From assembly GCA_009746045.1 (NCBI GenBank), contig RPFO01000104.1:742576-806575 (forward strand): a stretch of DNA of 64,000 nt, read 5' to 3'. Positions 1-9,673 of the stretch are shown piece after piece. The position numbers and the translations under genes are program-made. The notes beneath the pieces were generated by a model. The model was not told the DNA's origin and ran no database searches. It saw nothing but the letters and a program-made list of their open reading frames with translations. How positions within the stretch are numbered: the stretch's first letter is position 1; the number at the start of each line of letters is the position of its first letter. Origin of the DNA: Mesostigma viride (Eukaryota; Streptophyta; Mesostigmatophyceae; Mesostigmatales; Mesostigmataceae).

Positions 1-1434
1 TGGACGAAGTTCAGAACCTCTTTTCCCCGCCGTCCGGTCAGGCGAACGAGTACAGGACGCTGCTCGAGTTCCTCGAGAAGCCGACCGAGGACAACCGCGG
101 TTTGTACATGGTCATACTTAGCGGCACCCCTGGGCGGAACGAGGAAGAGATTTACCGCCTTCTGACAATGATCAAGGGGAAACCGGTCTACCCCGAGTCG
201 CCTTTGAGGAGTTCCGAGGCCTTTGTTCTTTCGTCGACTACGCCGGGGACACGTCCGTGTACCCCTCGAAGAACCGGACATGTTGCACTTCGTCGAAATG
301 AGCCCCGAACAACGCAGCTCGTTGGCTCGAAAGTTACGAGAGGAGCGCCCGACCTTGAATCGAGACAGGTTTTTGTACGAGGCGCGGCGAGTCACGAACT
401 CCCTCAGCATGCTCCGGTTGTCGCCTCGTACGCAAAGAGCCACTTGGACGTCCTTTCCCCGAAAATCGCGTGCATCGTGAAGGAGATACTTGACCACCCG
501 AAGGAAAAACACTACCTCTACTCTGCGTTCAACGCGTACGGCATCAAGTACGTGGCGACGATACTAGAAGCAGAGGGGTACAAGCCGCTGCGGATGTACG
601 GAGAGGCGCCGGACAGCGAGGGCAAGCGGTACGTGATGCTCGGCTCCGACTCCGTCCCAACGACCGACTCGGCATTGAAGCACGTGATGTCCGTGTACAA
701 CTCGGACGCCAACGCGCAAGGCCAGCTTTTACACGTGGTGTTGGCGCGGAAGAAGTTCAACGAGGGCCTGGACTTAAAAAGCGTCCGACACATCCACATC
801 ATGGAGCCGTTGCTCGACGTCAACGCCGAGAGACAGGCGATCGCGCGCGCGGTCCGCCACTGCTCTCACTTGCAGCTGGACAAGAAGGAATGGACCGTGA
901 CCGTGCATCGGTACATCACGATCGACGGGGTGGACGACCGGGTCACAGAACGCGCTCATAAAGAGAACGAAAGCGAGGGCGTCAGCATCTACATGGAGAA
1001 ACTGAGGAGGCGTCCATCGACTGCCGTCTCATGAACCGGGTCCACAACCAGGAGGATTGGATGAAGGCGGGGCTGCGAGAGGGTCCGATCGTGTGCCCCA
1101 TGACCAGAGGGGAAGAAATGCGGAAGTACCTCAAGGAACGCGGTTTGTCGCTCATCCAAAAGACTCTCAAGTTCGCAAAACGCGTCGTCCTCCGGCGGGA
1201 CACAACCTCAAAGAGAGCTTCAAGGCGGACCTCGAGTCGATCAAGGCGATCGCGAAAGTCCTGATGGTCGACCGCGAAAGCGCCTATGGGATGCTGAAGG
1301 ACACTTCCAAGGCCGTGTCGGACGCAAGCGTGACCGAAGAGGTCCAAGACGCCATCAAGGGCGTGGAGATCATCACCGGGTACGGCAAGAAGCCGATACG
1401 GCAGCTCGTTTTGGAAGGCTACTGGCTGGCCTAG
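1..1434 (+). pseudogene. D6-like SF2 helicase/ATPase, 5'-truncated and frameshifted
   Basis: The gene enters from outside the window. Frame 2 at bases 2-22 reads a Walker B box DEVQNLF; motif III SGTPG follows near base 120. Further on are a Gly-Leu-Asp-Leu-Lys segment, an EPLLD segment and a motif VI (QAIARAVRHCSH) at about 832-870. This motif set matches the superfamily 2 ATPases related to the poxvirus early transcription factor small subunit and other nucleocytovirus helicases (family knowledge). The reading frame changes several times, near 215-225, 250-270, 400-430, 1005 and 1190, so no single open frame covers it. The part after 1031 (charged, ending in GYWLA) reads like the C-terminal part of the same protein. 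It ends convergently on the next gene, overlapping it by 4 bases. The helicase assignment is firm; whether it is dead or only mis-sequenced is open. Confidence 0.8.
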
Positions 1435-2288
1435 TGCAGCCCGGTGGAGATCTTGCGCATGGTCGTGGTCCTCCCCGTGAACATCACGAACACGGAGTAC
1501 GACGCCGCGATCACCGCGCACTGCACCAGGAGAGAGACCGCGTCCTTCCCAGGGGCCTTGAAGGCGGCCGTCCAGAGGGGCACCGAAATGAGCGTGGCTG
1601 CGGACGCGAGCATAACTATCGTAGAGGCCTTGTTTTGGTAGTTGGCCGGGGCGACCTCGACCTCACCTTTTTCGTCCAGCTTGAGTTGCTTCCTGTCCCA
1701 GTACAGGGATTTCAGGTGGCCCGGGTACGACGACGGCGTCAACCGCGACTCGAAGTCGTGAAAGAACGCTTCATGGAGCTTCTTGATCTTGGCTTCCTTT
1801 TCTCCCTTCGCGGATATGGCGATCGAGGCGTCGTTGGAAATGCCCGCGATGTATTCCATCGGTACGGCCATGCCTTTCATGAGGGTCCAGGCCACCGCCT
1901 CCGTGGCGATGCTCAGAGTCGCCGCGAGGGCCGACAGCATCACGGTGCCAGACGCGACGTGTTTCCATCCCACGAGCCACAGAAAGATCGTCACGGCAAA
2001 CGATATCAAGGTGGGGGTCAATAGGAGTCCCGTGGTCTTGGCGTCGTCGATTTCGAGACGCGGAATGGCCTTCTCCTCTCCCATCACCTTGTTGAACGTG
2101 TCCGCGTAAAACGGGAGGACGAACAACTTTACGAACCCGTACTGGGTCGCCAAGATGACCGTCATACTGGCGAGGCCGGACACGAGGACCGTCATGAAGC
2201 CCGTATCACCCTTCCCCCTCCTGGATAACGCGAGGAGGGTAAGGGACGGCCCTGCGATCGCCAAAAGTACGAAAATGAGCGTGCTCAT
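1431..2288 (-). CDS. polytopic membrane protein, unknown
   Basis: This 285-residue protein has about six to seven hydrophobic segments: two near the N-terminus (residues about 3-22 and 30-55), two in residues 85-135, and two or more in the last 60 residues. A hydrophilic loop lies between about residues 150 and 220. I recognise no catalytic motif. Its ATG overlaps the end of the upstream gene (2285-2578) by four bases in ATGA style, so the two are probably co-expressed or arranged for compactness. Membrane proteins of this sort are common among virion and host-membrane proteins of large DNA viruses, but that role is inference. Confidence 0.7.
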   Translation of the reverse strand: MSTLIFVLLAIAGPSLTLLALSRRGKGDTGFMTVLVSGLASMTVILATQYGFVKLFVLPFYADTFNKVMGEEKAIPRLEIDDAKTTGLLLTPTLISFAVTIFLWLVGWKHVASGTVMLSALAATLSIATEAVAWTLMKGMAVPMEYIAGISNDASIAISAKGEKEAKIKKLHEAFFHDFESRLTPSSYPGHLKSLYWDRKQLKLDEKGEVEVAPANYQNKASTIVMLASAATLISVPLWTAAFKAPGKDAVSLLVQCAVIAASYSVFVMFTGRTTTMRKISTGLH

Positions 2289-2578
2289 CCACTTGTTTCC
2301 CTCCCCCCCGTTTCCATGTACACGTCCTCGGCGCTGACGCTCGGATCCTTCACCTCTTCGAGGAGGACGTCCGCTACCGCGTCCAGCCCCATCTCATCTG
2401 CCGTGACGGGCTCCGTCGTCGACCCGAGCTTACTCTTCACCTTCTTCTCCATCGTCCGCTTGGCCGCGGTCGCGATCTCTACGCGGACGTAGCCGATCAA
2501 AAGCAACAACTCGACGCCCATCACGAACGAGGACATCGTGATCGCGTGCGACGGAATCGACAAGTCTAAACGCACCAT
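2285..2578 (-). CDS. small single-span membrane protein, unknown
   Basis: A 97-residue protein with one hydrophobic stretch (about residues 14-33) followed by a basic patch with several Lys and Arg, then an acidic C-terminal tail rich in Glu, Asp and Val. The arrangement fits a signal-anchor protein with a charged tail. It starts at ATG 2578, directly preceded (in gene direction) by an AT-rich stretch reading TATTTATAG, a plausible short promoter. Its stop overlaps the start of the polytopic membrane protein. No homolog recognised. Confidence 0.6.
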   Translation of the reverse strand: MVRLDLSIPSHAITMSSFVMGVELLLLIGYVRVEIATAAKRTMEKKVKSKLGSTTEPVTADEMGLDAVADVLLEEVKDPSVSAEDVYMETGGRETSG

Positions 2579-2605
2579 TGTTTCTATAAATACCAGCGAT
2601 GTTTT

Positions 2606-2818
2606 TTACGCGCCGCGGATCTCCTCTTCACGAGAAGAAATCAGCGCACGATCGACTCTCGTGAGACTCCTGGCCTGGACTCGGTAGTTATCCTCCGAGT
2701 TAGTCGATGCCCTGCGCCCTCGGATGTTCGGTATCACGGACTCCCGGAACGACCTGCGGATCTTGCGGATTTTCATGTGCATTTTTTCGTCTATCGGCAC
2801 GGACCAGCAGGCGCCCAT
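2606..2818 (-). CDS. small basic protein with N-myristoylation signal
   Basis: A 70-residue protein beginning MGACWS. Gly at position 2 and Ser at position 6 fit the N-myristoyl transferase consensus, and Cys4 could be palmitoylated, so the protein is predicted to be held on a membrane by lipids. The rest is strongly basic and Arg-rich with no hydrophobic segment. Myristoylated small proteins are common structural components of membrane-containing large DNA viruses (family knowledge); the role here is inference. The short AT-rich gap after 2818 separates it from a divergent gene. Confidence 0.55.
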   Translation of the reverse strand: MGACWSVPIDEKMHMKIRKIRRSFRESVIPNIRGRRASTNSEDNYRVQARSLTRVDRALISSREEEIRGA

Positions 2819-2870
2819 CGAAAGACTTCATTCATAATATCTCCATCGATTTATATACAATTGACCCTCG

Positions 2871-4016
2871 ATGAGTCCCAGACCGGACATGTACTTCATG
2901 AGCGTCAAGAACGAGCTTGAGCCGTACCCTACAAAACGCGTTTCTGCCGGCATTTCCCTGCAAAAAAACGGTCGGACGTTCCCGCTCGAGATTCACTACA
3001 AGCTCGTGAAGAGAGTGCTTTACGTGTGGGTGCCCATACCGGAAGGGTACGAGAGCAAATTCATCGAAAAACTCCGAGCACGAGGAATCAACGATCTCGC
3101 CTATTGCCAGATCGAGTGCAGGAAAAGGGACTCGGAACACACTCCCAAGTCGACGGAGCACCTCGGAAATCTGAACCACAAGTACGCGTACCTCGAATGG
3201 TTCTACGTGCGAGCACAACAGCACAAAGACGACGGAGGCGAGGAAGAACAGACCGCTTTCGCTCGCTTCGGAAACGCATGCTGTGTTGGAGTTTGAACGT
3301 GCTGATCCAGAACGGTCACATCACCGACCCGGAAAACGCATACGTGGGCTCGAGGCCGGCGGAGGCCATTGTGCCGCTCCGAAACCGGAAGAAAAACAAA
3401 AGACGGAGGAGCCGCCGAAAGACGACATCGCCGCCGTCGACAAGTTTCTTTCGCAATACCCGTTCACGTACGAGTACGTTCTTTCGGTGATCCGAAACAT
3501 GAAGGACGTGAACCCGGAAGAATTCAAGAGAAAAACCAAGTGCGAGATCGAGGATAATATCAAATTAGTCAAATATTACGAACATTACGGATTTCGAGTG
3601 TTCGATCCCAGGAACGGTCTCGGGTTCCTCATGGAGGCTCCCTTGCCGGTCGTCTTGAACTCGTGTAGATCGGCCGCAGGGTTTCCGAACCATCTAGAAG
3701 ATATACGATTAGGCCGAACCAGAGCAAGGGCGACTTTCGCGAAACCTCCGCGCCTGTCAAAAACGCGAAGAGGAAAAGGCCCGACCCGCCACCGCTGCCG
3801 GCTCCTCCGAAACCGGTCGCGGTGGCCGCGGTCCGCGCAAACAAGCCGGACTCGGCCGAACGACTGCGCAAGCGTTACGTGTCTCCGCAGAAGCCGGCCC
3901 GGCGGGCCGTTGACGAGGTCCCAGGCTTCGTGTGAAGGGATCAAAGTTCCGGAAATTTCGTTCGAAACCCCCGAGTCGTCTACCGCGGAGACAACCTCGT
4001 GCAAACTCCGGCCTAA
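2871..4016 (+). pseudogene. unknown protein with possible GNAT-like segment, frameshifted
   Basis: Starts at ATG 2871 after an AT-rich TTTATATACA stretch. About 130 residues are open in frame 3, then coding moves to frame 2 near 3280, frame 1 near 3390 and frame 3 near 3690. The last part is basic and Pro-rich and ends at or near TAA 4014, after one more shift in a run of C at about 3968-3972. Around 3550-3650 the protein reads KYYEHYGFRVFDP and then GFLMEAPL, which resembles the C-terminal half of GNAT acetyltransferases (KYYEKxGF pattern), but no acetyl-CoA loop is clearly visible. Coding character in each piece is good, so this is one gene with several indels. Function is uncertain. Confidence 0.5.
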
Positions 4017-4206
4017 ACTCCCGCCAGGCGTCCCCCTCCTCCCCTGACACGCGCCGAGGCTCGGTGCCGAGGGGTCCAAGTGCGCGACGTGTAATTGGTT
4101 TGTAAATGGCGTCGTTGTTGGTATCGTGAACGACCAGGTACATCGCCCGATTCTCGTCGATGTACCCTCGGACTTTGGACCAACAGCTTTTTATTTTCGA
4201 GAACAT
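4013..4206 (-). CDS. small hypothetical protein
   Basis: Begins MFSKIKSCWSKVRGYIDE and has a mix of basic and hydrophobic residues that looks coding for about 45 residues. After that the frame probably shifts; the most sensible end is a TAG at 4013-4015, which would overlap the TAA of the convergent upstream gene. No domain recognised. The open frame itself continues to 3757, but it then overlaps well-supported coding sequence on the other strand. Confidence 0.35.
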
Positions 4207-4264
4207 CGTTCATTTATTCATCAATAAATGTCTTTCATATACACGCGTAAACGAGTCCAGTGAG

Positions 4265-5302
4265 TCACGCAAAAGGCTCGGGACAAGAAATCCCGTACAC
4301 GTTCTTCATTCGTTTCCTGTACAACCTCACGAACGCGTCATCGGGAGTGAGGCGGTTCCTCCACCACTCCTCGGTGACGACGTTCGCGACGATATCGTCG
4401 TCTTCTTTGAGCGGAAGGGCGTTCACGAGCCAGAACAAAAAGTCCCACGCGGGGTCCGTCAGGATGTTGCGAGAAACCCGGCACGTGACGCGAGACTTGT
4501 CCGCCTCGTACGGCTGCACGCTGAACCACAACACGAACACGGGGTTCTCGTGTCCGGTTATCCGGAATCGGAGGCTGGCCGTGTACGGCAAGTAGAACTC
4601 GTTATCCACCGAGATCATGAGCGAACCGCGCGGAGGAGGTTTCGCGACCCTGCCCTGCTCGGGCATGAGTCCGAGGATCAGGCGTCCGACGAGTTCGTTT
4701 TTCACCGGGTAGCTGTACACGCTCTTCCCCGTGCGCTGGTTCTCCGCCTTGTCACCCTCCTTATCGGCGGTAACGTCGGTGCTCTTCACGTCCACGATCT
4801 TCACCTTGTGAACGTACTGGAGGTGAGCGTGGTCCAACAGATTCTCCATGACGATCATGGGGTGGCCGTGCACGAACGTCGAGTACGAGAACGTTCGGTA
4901 CCCCGGCTCGGAAAACTCCGGCATCGTCGGGGGAGGCGACGCCCCGTCCCCGAACCCGGCGTTCACCCATACGAGCTCGCTGTCGTCCTTGGCCTCGAGA
5001 TAGTTGTCGCCGTTGTTCTGCTTGCCCCAATACTTCCCATGATACGCGCAACGAACGCATCCGTCTTCCACGTGGCAGTTGTGGGACAAACGCGCGCCGC
5101 GGTGGGGGCACGCGTTTCGGACGGCCAGCGTCTCGTCCCTCTCCCGGTGGTTGTATAGGAGGATCTCCTCGTTGTAGATCTTCGTGACCTTGGGCCCCGT
5201 CGGCCTGCGTCCCACGCACACCCACTTGTCCGGATGCTCGCTGCTCGCCTCGCACCGCCCTCGCGGGTGCGCAAGGGCGCGAGAAAACACGGCGGACGCC
5301 AT
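4265..5302 (-). CDS. Rieske-type non-heme iron oxygenase
   Basis: 345 residues. The Rieske [2Fe-2S] site is complete: Cys-x-His (CPHRGA) at about residues 65-67 and Cys-x2-His (CAYHG) at about 85-88. The mononuclear iron site is seen in ENLLDHAHLQYVH at about residues 154-166, with the Asp-x2-His-x4-His spacing typical of the VanA/PaO/cholesterol-desaturase type oxygenases. The length is normal for the single-component family, and there is no N-terminal transit peptide of plastid type. Such enzymes hydroxylate or cleave small aromatic or tetrapyrrole substrates using electrons from a partner reductase; none is encoded nearby. An auxiliary metabolic gene amid viral genes is notable. The substrate cannot be deduced. 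Confidence 0.88.
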   Translation of the reverse strand: MASAVFSRALAHPRGRCEASSEHPDKWVCVGRRPTGPKVTKIYNEEILLYNHRERDETLAVRNACPHRGARLSHNCHVEDGCVRCAYHGKYWGKQNNGDNYLEAKDDSELVWVNAGFGDGASPPPTMPEFSEPGYRTFSYSTFVHGHPMIVMENLLDHAHLQYVHKVKIVDVKSTDVTADKEGDKAENQRTGKSVYSYPVKNELVGRLILGLMPEQGRVAKPPPRGSLMISVDNEFYLPYTASLRFRITGHENPVFVLWFSVQPYEADKSRVTCRVSRNILTDPAWDFLFWLVNALPLKEDDDIVANVVTEEWWRNRLTPDDAFVRLYRKRMKNVYGISCPEPFA

Positions 5303-5395
5303 GGCTTCCTACCTGCGCAGACTTTAAATGCACCTTTTTGAACGATCCTCGTGTCGCGTTTCGCCGCCGAAAAAATTCGCGGCGGGGCGTTACAA

Positions 5396-5776
5396 ATGAA
5401 AGAAGAGGACATCATCGCCGCTATGCATAACGAGTACGGAGGCAAGCGGAACGTCCGGTGCAGGAACGGTACCATCGACATCGTGAACACGGAGGCGAAA
5501 GTACTCGTCCAAGTCTGCGAAGTATCCGCTTGGCTCGCCGATCTCGGCCAGCTCATTTGCGCAGGGGCCGACTTCCCGGGCTATCGAAGAGAGCTGTTCC
5601 TATACAAATCCGTGTGGTCCGACCCCGTCCACTCGGACACTCTCAAAGTCATCAAGCGCGCGTGCGACAGGGTCCGAGTAGACCTCCGTCTCCACGAAAG
5701 CATCCACTCCACGCGGCCCAAACAGACTCGCCGTTGGTGGAATTTTGGACGCTCGTCCACGGAGGTCGACGCGTGA
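5396..5776 (+). CDS. small PD-(D/E)xK-like protein, probably lacking the catalytic ExK
   Basis: 126 residues from ATG 5396; an in-frame GTG at 5351 is less likely. The segment RNGTIDIVNTEAK, then VLVQVCEVSAWLADLGQL, follows the pattern of viral and phage nuclease-like domains in which a Gly-x-Ile-Asp is followed by Ile-Glu-Val-Lys, a Trp and Gly-Gln-Leu. Here the usual Glu-x-Lys appears as Gln-Val-Cys, so if the relationship holds the active site is lost. The fold assignment is from remembered family patterns and is tentative. Divergent from the Rieske gene, with about 90 bases between. Confidence 0.45.
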   Translation: MKEEDIIAAMHNEYGGKRNVRCRNGTIDIVNTEAKVLVQVCEVSAWLADLGQLICAGADFPGYRRELFLYKSVWSDPVHSDTLKVIKRACDRVRVDLRLHESIHSTRPKQTRRWWNFGRSSTEVDA

Positions 5777-5821
5777 TTTATCTTCTGATATAAAAGTGAC
5801 AAACTCTCTCGCGACAAGGGT

Positions 5822-6250
5822 ATGGATCTTCTCAAGATAGCCTGCACCGCGTGCGTGACGTGGTGGTTTACGAACCGGTCTCACACGATCCGGAGGAAGA
5901 AGCTCGACACGGAGTCGCAGCTCGCCGGAACGATCCTGAGGATGGGCGAGGAAGACTCCGACTCGGATTCTTCCGCCACGAGTCAGCAGAAAAGAAACAA
6001 GGTCATCGAGAACGACTACATCAAGCGCGTCGCCGAGGACCTCCGGCACACCGAGGTGCCGAACCTCCTCATGCTTTCGGCGACTCTCCTGAAACTCATC
6101 CGGATCCAGCAAGACACGCTCAAGGTACTCAAGCTCAAGAACCTGCTCATGTGCGACCGGATGTCCGACGAGCCGCTCTCGACTCCGTCGGCGGAAGAAC
6201 GCGCCGGGTTCGTCATTTCTTCTCGCAACCGCCCGACGACCAGCTGGTGA
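5822..6250 (+). CDS. hypothetical protein with N-terminal hydrophobic segment
   Basis: 142 residues. The first 18 residues (MDLLKIACTACVTWWF) are hydrophobic and could be a signal anchor; a Ser/Asp-rich linker (about residues 43-55) precedes a helical region rich in Leu and Lys (about residues 75-110). No domain recognised. It follows the previous gene by 45 bases that include a TATAAAA box at about 5788. Confidence 0.6.
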   Translation: MDLLKIACTACVTWWFTNRSHTIRRKKLDTESQLAGTILRMGEEDSDSDSSATSQQKRNKVIENDYIKRVAEDLRHTEVPNLLMLSATLLKLIRIQQDTLKVLKLKNLLMCDRMSDEPLSTPSAEERAGFVISSRNRPTTSW

Positions 6251-6284
6251 CGGTGCCGATATAATTATGTTTTTGTTATGGTAA

Positions 6285-6776
6285 ATGGACTGCGTCATCG
6301 ACGGGGTAGCCCGCCCGCACGCTAGCAGGGACAAAAGGATCCAGCTGCTCGTCACGGGGACCAACTTGAAAGGAGAGACGAACTTCCGGCTCCCCCACCC
6401 GATCCGCGGCGTGAAGTCGTGCCGGCTGATGTGGGCCTCCACGCCCGCGACGTCGCCTTTCTCCACGGCCGTGTACGTCAAGCTCGGGGGCGTCGAGATC
6501 AACAAAGTGCACGCCGCCATCCCGCAAGCCGCGTCCTCGCTGGAACCGGCCCAGGTGTACGCTGGCAGAGGTCACTTCTTCATTGTGCCGAACGGAACCG
6601 AGACGTACGTCCCGATGAACGAGAGGGACGACACGGTCCTGTTCTCGCCCGACCTCGCGAGCGCGTCAGACATCGACGTGGAACTCTACGCTCTCCCGTC
6701 CCCCACGAGGGAACTGCTCGACCTGAACGGGGAGCTGTTCGCCATGATGTTCGAGATCGTCGCGGCCCACCGATAG
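6285..6776 (+). CDS. unknown, possibly beta-rich structural protein
   Basis: 163 residues with alternating hydrophobic strands, Gly/Pro turns, few charged helices and no membrane segment. The start is ATG 6285, just after an AT-rich stretch. The overall look (many short beta-strand-like segments) is compatible with a small jelly-roll or penton-type capsid protein, but no signature proves this. The neighbouring small genes are also of virion-protein size. Inference only. Confidence 0.5.
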   Translation: MDCVIDGVARPHASRDKRIQLLVTGTNLKGETNFRLPHPIRGVKSCRLMWASTPATSPFSTAVYVKLGGVEINKVHAAIPQAASSLEPAQVYAGRGHFFIVPNGTETYVPMNERDDTVLFSPDLASASDIDVELYALPSPTRELLDLNGELFAMMFEIVAAHR

Positions 6777-6793
6777 AAAGACGGCGAGGATCT

Positions 6794-7185
6794 TCACCAC
6801 GACAAGTTGTACAAGTCCTCGTATTGGCCGCCGAACAAGATCGTCTTCTTCTTCCCGACTCTCGCCTTCTCGTTTCCCCTCTCTCTGTCCAACCGAGCCG
6901 CGCGGCGGGCGGCAGACTCCTCCACGAGCAACTCGGCCAGCGCGAGGCGCTCTTCCGACCTGTCCATCATGGTCTTCAGCTCCCCCCCTGGATCCGCCTG
7001 TGCGCTTCCGCGGCCCGCTCGGGCAACACGAACGGCGTCGCCTCCCGGTCGACTTCGATGAACGCGCGTTCATACGGCGCGTCGATTGGGTTGTTGGCGG
7101 CCCGGCGGTTGCCCGCGCCCGGCGCGAACACCAAACCTCGGACGATCGACTTGTCCACGACCCGTTTGCCGTCGTCGACGTTCAT
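6794..7185 (-). CDS. charged helical protein, one frameshift
   Basis: The N-terminal 68 residues are open from ATG 7185. Coding then continues in another frame, reading ELKTMMDRSEERLALAELL, then a long Arg/Glu helix, and ends at TGA 6794-6796. The shift falls at a run of seven C at 6982-6988 (plus strand). The joined protein would be about 130 residues, largely a charged helix or coiled coil. No function recognised. Confidence 0.5.
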
Positions 7186-7208
7186 TTCTCAATATACCTA
7201 TCACAAGA

Positions 7209-7604
7209 CTAGATTTTTCGCACGCTTTTTTTCTCGATGGCGATGATCGCTTCTTCGATGCGCTTCCCGATCGCGGCCGCGCCCTCGCCCCGTCCGGCGG
7301 GCCTCGGGACAGGATCTCCCGGCTTTCTGCTCGCGTCGATGCCAATGAACCGCTGGCGAAACATGTTCGAGACGCGCGGATCGATTTCGATCGGCTGCTC
7401 TCTCAAAATCAACGGATTGCGGGCCTCCGCCATCTTCAATGCCTGCGCGGCCACGGCGAGAGGGACGCCGAAGTCCGCACCCCACCCACCGGCGGGGATA
7501 AGGGACGTCGGCGTCTCGAATTTCGTAGGCTGGATGTCTAATGCTTGCGCCGGCGCCGCCTGGACCGATATGGGAGCCCCCGTCGTGTTCGGAACGTCGT
7601 TCAT
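7209..7604 (-). CDS. hypothetical protein
   Basis: 131 residues starting at Met 7604 (MNDVPNTTGAP); an in-frame ATG 30 bases upstream is possible but lies in AT-rich promoter-like sequence. Ala/Pro-rich first half, then a charged helix-forming second half ending in basic residues. No membrane segment and no known motif. Confidence 0.5.
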   Translation of the reverse strand: MNDVPNTTGAPISVQAAPAQALDIQPTKFETPTSLIPAGGWGADFGVPLAVAAQALKMAEARNPLILREQPIEIDPRVSNMFRQRFIGIDASRKPGDPVPRPAGRGEGAAAIGKRIEEAIIAIEKKSVRKI

Positions 7605-7645
7605 ATCGACCGTTTTATCATGATAATAACGCACACAAATATTTA

Positions 7646-7777
7646 CTAGACGGCCTGGAACGGCATCATCAGCTGACGAGGACGATGGGACCGGCCCGAA
7701 CGCTTGCGGCGGTGCGCGCGACCGGCATGGCTGCGCTTGATGAACCTCCCGGTGACCTTGCTCCTGGCTGGCAACAT
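7646..7777 (-). CDS. 43-residue Arg/Lys/His-rich protein
   Basis: A very short open frame from ATG 7777 to TAG 7646. It starts MLPARSKVTGRF and is dominated by Arg, His and Lys, with no acidic residue at all. It fills an otherwise empty gap between two genes and is followed by the same kind of AT-rich spacer. The composition resembles small DNA-condensing proteins of virions or protamines (inference). Its compactness and position support it being real, but it is too short to be certain. Confidence 0.45.
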   Translation of the reverse strand: MLPARSKVTGRFIKRSHAGRAHRRKRSGRSHRPRQLMMPFQAV

Positions 7778-7859
7778 TGTGATCGAAACGAGTATATACA
7801 CTCCTTTCGATATTTTTTTTTACCGCCGACTACTTTGTTGGATACCGCGCGAGCGTGGA

Positions 7860-8426
7860 ATGGACGAGCGAGCGAAAAAAATGTTGGTCGCCTGCGCCGT
7901 GGTAGGCGCTCTCTTCGTTATAGGGGCCGTGATGTATCGCCTGAGAACATCACAACAAAAGGCCGCGATCGTGCTCCCCGCGGACCAGATCGACCCCGAG
8001 TTTGAAGGGTTCTACATCACCCCCGTTTCCCGCATGACCAACGAAGAGTTCCGAAGAAAGACGTTGGACTTCGAAACAGTCGGGTGGAAGGACGCGAAGA
8101 CGAGCTCGAACGATCCGCCGTACCTCCGCGTGCTCGTTGCCGACGGGAAGATCGACGTGATCGAGATCGTCCCCGCACCCTCGATGTCAAACAATGTCCC
8201 GATGGAGCCGAAGTCGATGAACCAGATCCTTCCCATGGACGTGCGCACCGCAAAGAAGATCATCGAGGCCCGTAACGGGGAGAACTGGGCCGCCGTGAGC
8301 GGCGAGAGACTCGCGCTGCCACAGGCGGACGAGACTTTGACCTATATCGTGTTGAGGAGAACGGACGCGGGTCCTCCGTCCTACCGATTAGCGTTCTTCC
8401 GAGCGGCTGTCATTAGCCCCGTCTAA
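7860..8426 (+). CDS. single-pass membrane protein, unknown ectodomain
   Basis: 188 residues from ATG 7860. Residues about 8-26 are a hydrophobic anchor (LVACAVVGALFVIGAVMY) followed by Arg, giving an N-in signal-anchor topology with an outer domain of about 160 residues. Upstream open sequence to 7704 is AT-rich promoter-like DNA, so the internal ATG is preferred. No cysteine pattern or known domain. The 3' end overlaps the convergent gene by 14 bases. Confidence 0.6.
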   Translation: MDERAKKMLVACAVVGALFVIGAVMYRLRTSQQKAAIVLPADQIDPEFEGFYITPVSRMTNEEFRRKTLDFETVGWKDAKTSSNDPPYLRVLVADGKIDVIEIVPAPSMSNNVPMEPKSMNQILPMDVRTAKKIIEARNGENWAAVSGERLALPQADETLTYIVLRRTDAGPPSYRLAFFRAAVISPV

Positions 8427-9673
8427 TCATGTCGGCATAGGAGGGTCTAAAACCTAAGGGTATTGCGGCTTCGCGTGCCTTTTTTATCCGATCTGCATCA
8501 GCCTCCCATCCACTGTACAATCGTGAAAAATCGTTGTGTTCTTCGAAATCGTTTAGGGCTTCTTTTTGCATATCGTTACCATACGCGAGCCATTTCACTT
8601 TCTCTTCAAGAATACGTGCAGTATCAGATTGTTCGAGAAGGCCGTAATCTATTTGATCAGAGCTGTCGAGATCAGGCGTATCATGTAAACCTTCTGATTG
8701 TGAGACTGAGGAAGCGAAGTTTTGATAGTGCCCATCCAACAAGCCTGTGCCGTGCATTGCATTATCGTCGTCTTCAAAAACTGCGTCGTATTCAGAAAGA
8801 GGGACAATAACGGGGTTTGATGAATCTCGGGGCGCTGGGGGTGGAATGTCGAAGCCATAATCCATAGAGTCGAACACGTCTTTGTCTGACACCCCTGCTA
8901 AAAATGGCGGTAGTTTGGCGGATTTTGCAAAACGCAGCACATTTAAGTATTCATTTAGTGGAAGTACGCCAACATACTGGGACTTCAACGCATCTAAGAT
9001 ATAATTTTCGGCGGTTGCCTTTCTTTCTTTGTCATACTTGTCACGAATTCTTAATAACGATCCCTGAGAGCGATTCTCTAAGAGTTCTCGGAGTTCACCC
9101 ACTCCCATATCACTCAAATCCTCGTTTTTCTTTATTTCGTCGATTTTTTGTAAAACCGCGCTCTCCATTTCTCTTTTTTCGTATTCTTTTATTTCATCCA
9201 ACTTTAAAGCCAGGCCGATGCGAGAGTCCAATATCCTGCCCATTTCTCTCTTTGACATTTCCTGGCGCACTACGGGAACATCCTTTACATTTTCGAATAC
9301 ATAGTTCTCGCCTTTTGTCTCGTCGAAGTTAGATACGTCCTGGAGAAAAACATCCTTTAACAGTCGCATCACGTCTCTAACTAAATATTCATCAGGGGTC
9401 ATTGAAGCATTATTATCCAGAACCCCGAAAACGCGACTCAAATGGTCTAGGTGGCTACTGTCATCAAACGGCAAGGCAACGGATGCCGTATTCTTACCTA
9501 CTAGAGGGATACTGTCATCAACCGGCAATTTATCTGATGCCGTACTATTATCGAGAACCGCGTCATCGCGGGCATAGGAACCATGCGTTTCATTCTGCAC
9601 TCCATGCGCGTTTGAGTCCCGAACATCCGGGACGGGGAGGGGGGCTCGTGACTGCACACTTTGTGTGGGTTTA

